Shown here: in pieces, positions 60,003-64,000 of the stretch
How the letters are laid out: each line of letters starts with the position of its first letter
How positions within the stretch are numbered: position 1 is the first letter of the stretch
From: JBAOHV01 sp964450685
Lineage (GTDB): Bacteria > Actinomycetota > Acidimicrobiia > Acidimicrobiales > Microtrichaceae
NCBI GenBank assembly: GCA_964450685.1
Contig: CAYVDN010000009.1
Location: 18,863 to 82,862 of the forward strand
DNA: 64,000 nt
Direction of reading: 5' to 3'
The notes under the pieces: model-generated
The model's input: the letters and a program-made list of their open reading frames with translations, nothing else
What the model was told of the DNA's origin: nothing
Databases searched by the model: none
Made by a program: the position numbers and the translations under genes

Positions 60003-61107
60003 TGCCGGACCGGTCGGTCGGGCAGCGGGCACATCAGACGTCCGGGTGGCGGGGATCACCAAGGCCTTCGACGGTTCGACAACGGTCCTGCGGGGGGTGG
60101 ATGTAGCGGTCGACGCGGGCGCGACTCTCGCGCTCCTCGGGCCCAGCGGGTGCGGCAAGACGACGCTTCTGAGGATCATCGCCGGTCTGGAACAACCCGA
60201 CGAGGGCACGGTCACCGTAGGCGGACGAACGCTGACCGGTCCCGGGACCCTGGTGCCGCCCGAACGTCGCAGGGTGGGGATGGTCTTCCAGGACTGGGCG
60301 CTGTTTCCCCACCTCTCCGTGGCCCGCAACGTCGGTTTCGGGCTCCCACGCCAGGAGCGTCGAAGCTCGCCGCGTATCGACGAGGCACTCGAGCTGGTCG
60401 GGCTCGCCGGCATGGGTGAGCGGATGCCCGCAACGTTGTCGGGCGGGCAGCAGCAGCGTGTTGCTCTCGCCCGTGCCATCGCCCCGAGGCCATCGGTGCT
60501 GCTGTTGGACGAGCCGTTCTCCAACCTGGACGCCTCGATGCGTTCACAGGTGCGCACCGAGATCCACCAGCTGCTGGTGGAGATGGGCATAACTACGATC
60601 TTCGTGACCCACGACCAGGACGAGGCCTTCGTCCTGGGTGATCAGGTCGCAGTCATCGCAGACGGGTCCGTGGTGCAGCTGGGTCCCCCGGCGACGCTGT
60701 ACCGGTGTCCTGCGACGCGCTGGTTGGCCGACTTCGTCGGGGATGCGAACTTCGTCGCTGCAGAGGCAACCGGATCCGAGGCCGCAACCCCGCTCGGCAT
60801 GGTCAAGCTCCACAGCGAGGCGGAGGGGCCCGTCGAAGTGCTGATGAGACCCGAGGAACTCGAGTTGGTGCCTGTCGACGAGATCGAGGCCGGTGGCGTT
60901 GACGGCGAGCCGATGCCGGGCGTGGAGGGCCTGGTCGAACTCGTCGAGTTCGTCGGTCACGACACGACCTACGTGGTGCGCGTCGACGGGATGGAACTGC
61001 ACGCTCGCCGGTCATCGATGCCTGTCGCAGCGCGGGGGGACCGGGTGAGAGTGCGCTGGGTCGGCGACAGCGCTGCGTGGTTCCCTCCCGAGCGACCCGC
61101 CGACTGA
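59995..61107 (+). CDS. ABC transporter ATP-binding protein with TOBE-like domain (orphan)
   Basis: 370 residues from ATG 59995. Walker A GPSGCGKTTL (~49), LSGGQQQRVALARAI signature, VLLLDEPFSNLD Walker B, VTHDQDEA switch His; the C-terminal ~100 residues form a TOBE-like domain. This is the importer ATPase type (iron FbpC, polyamine PotA, thiamine or sulfate). No permease or binding protein is adjacent. The bacterioferritin pair next to it makes iron plausible, but that is inference only. Overlaps lysS by 8 bp. Confidence 0.9.
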   Translation: MADAGPVGRAAGTSDVRVAGITKAFDGSTTVLRGVDVAVDAGATLALLGPSGCGKTTLLRIIAGLEQPDEGTVTVGGRTLTGPGTLVPPERRRVGMVFQDWALFPHLSVARNVGFGLPRQERRSSPRIDEALELVGLAGMGERMPATLSGGQQQRVALARAIAPRPSVLLLDEPFSNLDASMRSQVRTEIHQLLVEMGITTIFVTHDQDEAFVLGDQVAVIADGSVVQLGPPATLYRCPATRWLADFVGDANFVAAEATGSEAATPLGMVKLHSEAEGPVEVLMRPEELELVPVDEIEAGGVDGEPMPGVEGLVELVEFVGHDTTYVVRVDGMELHARRSSMPVAARGDRVRVRWVGDSAAWFPPERPAD

Positions 61108-61131
61108 GCGGCGGTCGGCCGCGGGCGACGG

Positions 61132-61608
61132 TCAGTCGGCGCGGTGCAGCTGCTCCGCCAGGTAGTTCTGCAGGCCGATGTCCTTGATGGCGGAGAGCTG
61201 CGTCTCGATCCAGTCGAGGTGTGACTCCTCGTCTGTGAGCCGGCTCTCGAGAAGCTCACGGGTGCCGTTGTCGCGCTTGGCGACAGCGAGCTCTATCCCG
61301 CGGTTGTAGCGCTCGACCGCCGCCACCTCGGTCTGGCGGTCCAACTCGAGCTGCTCCGGGACGGTCTCGCCCACCGAGACGGTGTTGTAACGCTGCAGGT
61401 TCGGCACGCCCTCGAGGTAGAGGATCCGGTCGATGATCTTCTCGGCGTCCTTCATCTCGTCGATGGACTCTTCGTAGAACTTGTGGGCCAGACGCTCGAA
61501 GCCCCAGTTCTCGTTCATCTTGGCGTGCACGAAGTACTGGTTGATGGCGGTCAGCTCGGCCGTCAGGGCCTCGTTGAGGAACTCGATGATCTCCGGGTCA
61601 CCCTGCAT
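61132..61608 (-). CDS. bfr: bacterioferritin with one altered ferroxidase ligand
   Basis: 158 residues; 24-mer iron store. Numbering matches E. coli Bfr directly: haem ligand Met52, ferroxidase residues Glu18, Glu51, Glu94, Glu127 and His130 are kept, but position 54 is Asp (EMKDAEK) where E. coli has His. That may change iron binding at the dinuclear site. SD CAGGAG precedes ATG 61608. The Bfd gene lies upstream in the same direction. Confidence 0.95.
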   Translation of the reverse strand: MQGDPEIIEFLNEALTAELTAINQYFVHAKMNENWGFERLAHKFYEESIDEMKDAEKIIDRILYLEGVPNLQRYNTVSVGETVPEQLELDRQTEVAAVERYNRGIELAVAKRDNGTRELLESRLTDEESHLDWIETQLSAIKDIGLQNYLAEQLHRAD

Positions 61609-61639
61609 GGCGTTGCTCCTGGCTGTTGCTCACAGACTC

Positions 61640-61645
61640 ACGTTA
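61640..61645 (-). promoter_or_regulatory. possible -10 element for bfr
   Basis: TAACGT on the minus strand; transcription would start ~25 nt before the ATG, leaving a leader with a ribosome-binding site. No clear iron box seen. Confidence 0.35.
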
Positions 61646-61708
61646 CGACCTCGACGGGGTCGCTGCGGTGCCATATGCCGGGCATGAAGCAGCCCGAATC
61701 AGCCGAAT

Positions 61709-61900
61709 TCAGGAAGCCAGTCTTACGGGTGTGCCCTCGCCGGACATGTCGAGGACGATGTCCTCGAAGAAGGGCATGCACCCACCGCAGTCGTCACCTG
61801 CTCCACATCGTGAAGCCAGCTCGTCCGGGCATCCGGCGCCCAAGCGCGCTTCGTTGCGGATCCTCCGGTCGCTGACCCCGTGGCAGTGGCACACGATCAC
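61709..61900 (-). CDS. bfd: bacterioferritin-associated ferredoxin
   Basis: 63 residues. 2Fe-2S protein that reduces haem in bacterioferritin to release iron. Cys ligands VCHC...CGAGDDCGGC are in the expected C-X-C ... C-X2-C arrangement (Cys4, Cys6, and the pair near 38-41). Start GTG 61900, with TAACAT seven nucleotides upstream. Followed 100 bp later by bfr in the same direction. Confidence 0.9.
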   Translation of the reverse strand: MIVCHCHGVSDRRIRNEARLGAGCPDELASRCGAGDDCGGCMPFFEDIVLDMSGEGTPVRLAS

Positions 61901-61907
61901 GTAGAGG

Positions 61908-61913
61908 ATGTTA
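61908..61913 (-). promoter_or_regulatory. -10 element (leaderless) of bfd
   Basis: TAACAT on the minus strand, seven nucleotides before GTG 61900. Confidence 0.45.
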
Positions 61914-61994
61914 AGGCCCCCGAACTATCGGAGTCCAGGGTGGATGACGGATTTCTCGAACCCGTCCCGACAACTGGGGCGCGAACGTGGCGCC

Positions 61995-62990
61995 TCAGAC
62001 TGCTGCGGCCGCCTCCACGCTGGCGAGCAGGTAGTCGGCGGCAGCCGAGAGTCCGGTCACACCGGGGCTCGGGGGAAGGGTCGCTAGTGCTGCGCGGCCG
62101 TCGGCGGCGAAGGCCTCGGCACGCGCTATCGCCCGGCTGATTCCTTCGCCGTTGCGGACGATTGCGGCAGCCCTGTCCCGCTGGTCGGAGTCGACCTGCG
62201 TCCCGAGCAGCGATCGCAGCTCGGGGCCGTCGTCCCCGGAGAGCGTGTACAGCACCGGGAGGGTGTACACACCCTCTTCTATGTCGTGGCCGACCGGCTT
62301 GCCCATCTCGGCCTCGGACGCGACCAGGTCGAGCACGTCGTCGACGATCTGGAACGCCATTCCGTAGCTGTGCCCGAACGTCGTGAGCGAGTCGATCTGA
62401 TCACGGGGCAGGCCTGCGACGATGCCGCCTATGCGACAGCTCGACGCGAGCAGCGAAGCCGTCTTGCCGTCGATCGAGCGGAGGTAGGCGTCTTCGGATC
62501 GATCGACGTCGAAGGCGTGCTGGAGCTCGAGCAACTGGCCGGCGCAGAGCCGGCTGATCGTGTTGGCGAGCAGCCCCGCGACCTCCACCCCGAGCGAGGC
62601 CGCCAACTCCGAGGCCCGCGCCAACAGGAAGTCGCCGGCGAGGATCGCTCGGAGGTTCCCCCACCGGGCGTTGACGCTGTCGACGGTACGGCGGACCTCG
62701 GCCTCGTCCATCACGTCGTCGTGGTACAGCGAACCCAGGTGCACAAGCTCCACCGCTATGCCACCGGTCAGGGCGTCGTCGCTGGCCGGCTGGTCGGCGC
62801 TCAACGCAGTTGCAGCGGCGGCGATCGTGAAACCCGGTCGAACACGTTTGCCGCCCGCGGCGATCAGGTGGGTGGCGATCTCGGTGAGCGTCGGGTCGTC
62901 GGTGGTCGCCGCGTCGAGGAGACCGACCTCCAGGCGCTCGAGGTCGTCGGTCATCGATGGCATCACTGACAGGGGGTTGGCTCCAGCCAC
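61995..62990 (-). CDS. polyprenyl diphosphate synthase
   Basis: 331 residues from GTG 62990. Trans-isoprenyl synthase making C30-C50 chains, probably for menaquinone. First Asp-rich motif SLYHDDVMDEAEVRR near residue 95, GGKRVRPG before it, second motif QIVDDVLDL near 220. Length and motifs fit HepT/GrcC-like enzymes. TATCTT seven nucleotides upstream supports the GTG; an in-frame opening to 63194 is rejected because it lies upstream of that promoter. Product length cannot be read with certainty. Confidence 0.92.
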   Translation of the reverse strand: MAGANPLSVMPSMTDDLERLEVGLLDAATTDDPTLTEIATHLIAAGGKRVRPGFTIAAAATALSADQPASDDALTGGIAVELVHLGSLYHDDVMDEAEVRRTVDSVNARWGNLRAILAGDFLLARASELAASLGVEVAGLLANTISRLCAGQLLELQHAFDVDRSEDAYLRSIDGKTASLLASSCRIGGIVAGLPRDQIDSLTTFGHSYGMAFQIVDDVLDLVASEAEMGKPVGHDIEEGVYTLPVLYTLSGDDGPELRSLLGTQVDSDQRDRAAAIVRNGEGISRAIARAEAFAADGRAALATLPPSPGVTGLSAAADYLLASVEAAAAV

Positions 62991-62997
62991 GGCGAAG

Positions 62998-63003
62998 AAG
63001 ATA
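62998..63003 (-). promoter_or_regulatory. -10 element (leaderless) of the polyprenyl synthase gene
   Basis: TATCTT on the minus strand, seven nucleotides before GTG 62990. Confidence 0.45.
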
Positions 63004-63178
63004 CCCGCGGGGCGCCTCGATGCCCCCATGCGCACTGGTCCGGGGCGTACACGGACCGGGCTGCGGTGTCGCGTGAGCAAGCTTCGGAGCCCTCGTCCCG
63101 CTGCGAAAGCTGTGGGAACGCCGCGATCTGCCGACAGGGGGTGGCGCAACCCGGGAAGTCGATCGGACCCCCCGGCGT

Positions 63179-63207
63179 TACACTGGTCCAACACCGTTCT
63201 CTGGAGG
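63179..63207 (+). promoter_or_regulatory. clpC -10 element and ribosome-binding site
   Basis: TACACT at 63179-63184 and GGAGG at 63203-63207, seven bases before GTG 63215. The leader would be ~24 nt, in contrast to the leaderless genes nearby. I see no convincing CtsR or ClgR site in 63004-63178, which otherwise holds nothing recognisable. Confidence 0.5.
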
Positions 63208-63214
63208 CAGCAAC

Positions 63215-64000
63215 GTGTTCGAACGCTTCACCGACCGTGCACGTCGGGTGGTCGTGCTGGCCCAGGAGGAGGCGCGCCTCCTCAACCACAACTACATAGG
63301 CACGGAGCACATCCTCCTCGGCCTGATCCACGAGGGCGAGGGAGTCGCCGCGAAGGCGCTGGAATCGCTCGGGATCTCCCTCGAAGCCGTGCGCCAGCAG
63401 GTGGAGGAGATCATCGGCCAGGGTGGCTCGTCGCCATCGGGTCACATCCCTTTCACCCCCCGGGCCAAGAAGGTCCTGGAGCTGTCGCTGCGTGAGGCGC
63501 TCCAGCTCGGCCACAGCTACATCGGTACCGAGCACATCCTCCTGGGTCTCATCCGTGAGGGCGAGGGTGTCGCAGCCCAGGTCCTCGTGAAGCTCGGAGC
63601 CGACCTGTCCCGTGTGCGCCAGCAGGTGATCCAGCTCCTGTCCGGGTACCCGGGCGCAGCGGGCCAGGCTCCCCAGGGTCAGGAGAAGGCCGGCGCCAGC
63701 ACAGGGTCGGGCGGCGAGACCCCGTCGGGTTCCCTGGTGCTCGACCAGTTCGGCCGCAACTTCACCCAGCTCGCACGCGACAAGAAGCTCGACCCGGTCA
63801 TCGGACGCGACCGCGAGACCGAGCGGATGATGCAGGTCCTGAGCCGCCGCACCAAGAACAACCCGGTCCTGGTCGGTGAGCCGGGTGTCGGCAAGACGGC
63901 GATCGTCGAGGGCCTCGCCCAGGCGATCGCCGCGGATCGTGTCCCCGAGACGCTCCAGGGCAAGCAGCTCTACACCCTCGACCTGGGGGCACTCGTAGCG
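63215..64000 (+). CDS. clpC: ATP-dependent Clp protease ATPase subunit ClpC (3' end outside window)
   Basis: 262 residues visible. Unfoldase that feeds ClpP. The N-domain has two repeats (YIGTEHILLGLIHEGEGVAA and YIGTEHILLGLIREGEGVAA), then a linker, DPVIGRDRETERMMQVLSRR and Walker A GEPGVGKTAIVEGLA of the first AAA+ module. The window ends soon after. Essential AAA+ protein in actinobacteria. Confidence 0.95.
   Translation, partial: MFERFTDRARRVVVLAQEEARLLNHNYIGTEHILLGLIHEGEGVAAKALESLGISLEAVRQQVEEIIGQGGSSPSGHIPFTPRAKKVLELSLREALQLGHSYIGTEHILLGLIREGEGVAAQVLVKLGADLSRVRQQVIQLLSGYPGAAGQAPQGQEKAGASTGSGGETPSGSLVLDQFGRNFTQLARDKKLDPVIGRDRETERMMQVLSRRTKNNPVLVGEPGVGKTAIVEGLAQAIAADRVPETLQGKQLYTLDLGALVA

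Noticed and set aside
63004..63178. Possible second tRNA or small gene upstream of clpC
   Set aside because: No cloverleaf can be formed, and the open frames lack a start signal or family features.

Overview
This looks like a chromosomal contig from a high-GC actinobacterium. Its gene order (topA-tmk-holB; tilS-hpt then folE-folP-folB-folK; panC-nadB-nadC-coaX-lysS; clpC), a lysine-rich TopA tail, an F420-type DUF385 protein and many apparently leaderless genes fit Actinomycetota. I favour an uncultured or marine Acidimicrobiia-like lineage, but that placement is an inference. A 100-N scaffold gap lies inside nadC.

Layout. 1-8.1 kb: a DEAD/DEAH helicase cut by the window edge, a STAS protein, an acyl-CoA dehydrogenase and the topA-tmk-holB operon. 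8.1-8.9 kb: a DUF385 oxidoreductase and tRNA-Thr(CGU), with strong hairpins. 8.9-14.6 kb: a membrane-linked molybdoenzyme operon (cytochrome b-like subunit, Cys-ligated nitrate-reductase-like catalytic subunit, four-cluster ferredoxin, Tat-type Rieske protein, small membrane protein, TDT anion channel). 14.6-19.2 kb: molybdenum cofactor genes mobA, a moaC-moaB fusion, moaA, moaD, moaE and moeA. The two blocks probably work together: the second makes the cofactor that the first needs.

19.2-45.3 kb is accessory. It holds cell-surface polysaccharide genes (O-antigen ligase/polymerase, five glycosyltransferases of GT4, GT2 and WecG type, a Wzx-like flippase, a degenerate Wzz/BY-kinase, an LALTG cell-wall protein). 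Two lipoproteins carry a byte-for-byte identical 1,027-bp DUF1996 segment behind different signal peptides. A two-gene NRPS/PKS assembly line sits in the middle: formyltransferase / partial condensation / adenylation interrupted by a luciferase-like monooxygenase / thiolation, then KS-AT-KR-DH-ACP-TE. The adenylation code read by hand resembles that for glycine, so the line may start from N-formylglycine or an oxidised derivative.

45.3-64 kb is mostly housekeeping: a zinc metalloprotease, tilS, hpt, an inverted UbiB-family kinase, the folate operon with an embedded inactive phosphatase-like protein, pantothenate and NAD genes, coaX, lysS, an orphan ABC ATPase, bacterioferritin with its ferredoxin, a polyprenyl synthase and the start of clpC.

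A recurring signal is a TANNNT hexamer 6-8 nt upstream of ATG or GTG at the first gene of transcription units. It let me choose several starts and suggests widespread leaderless transcription.
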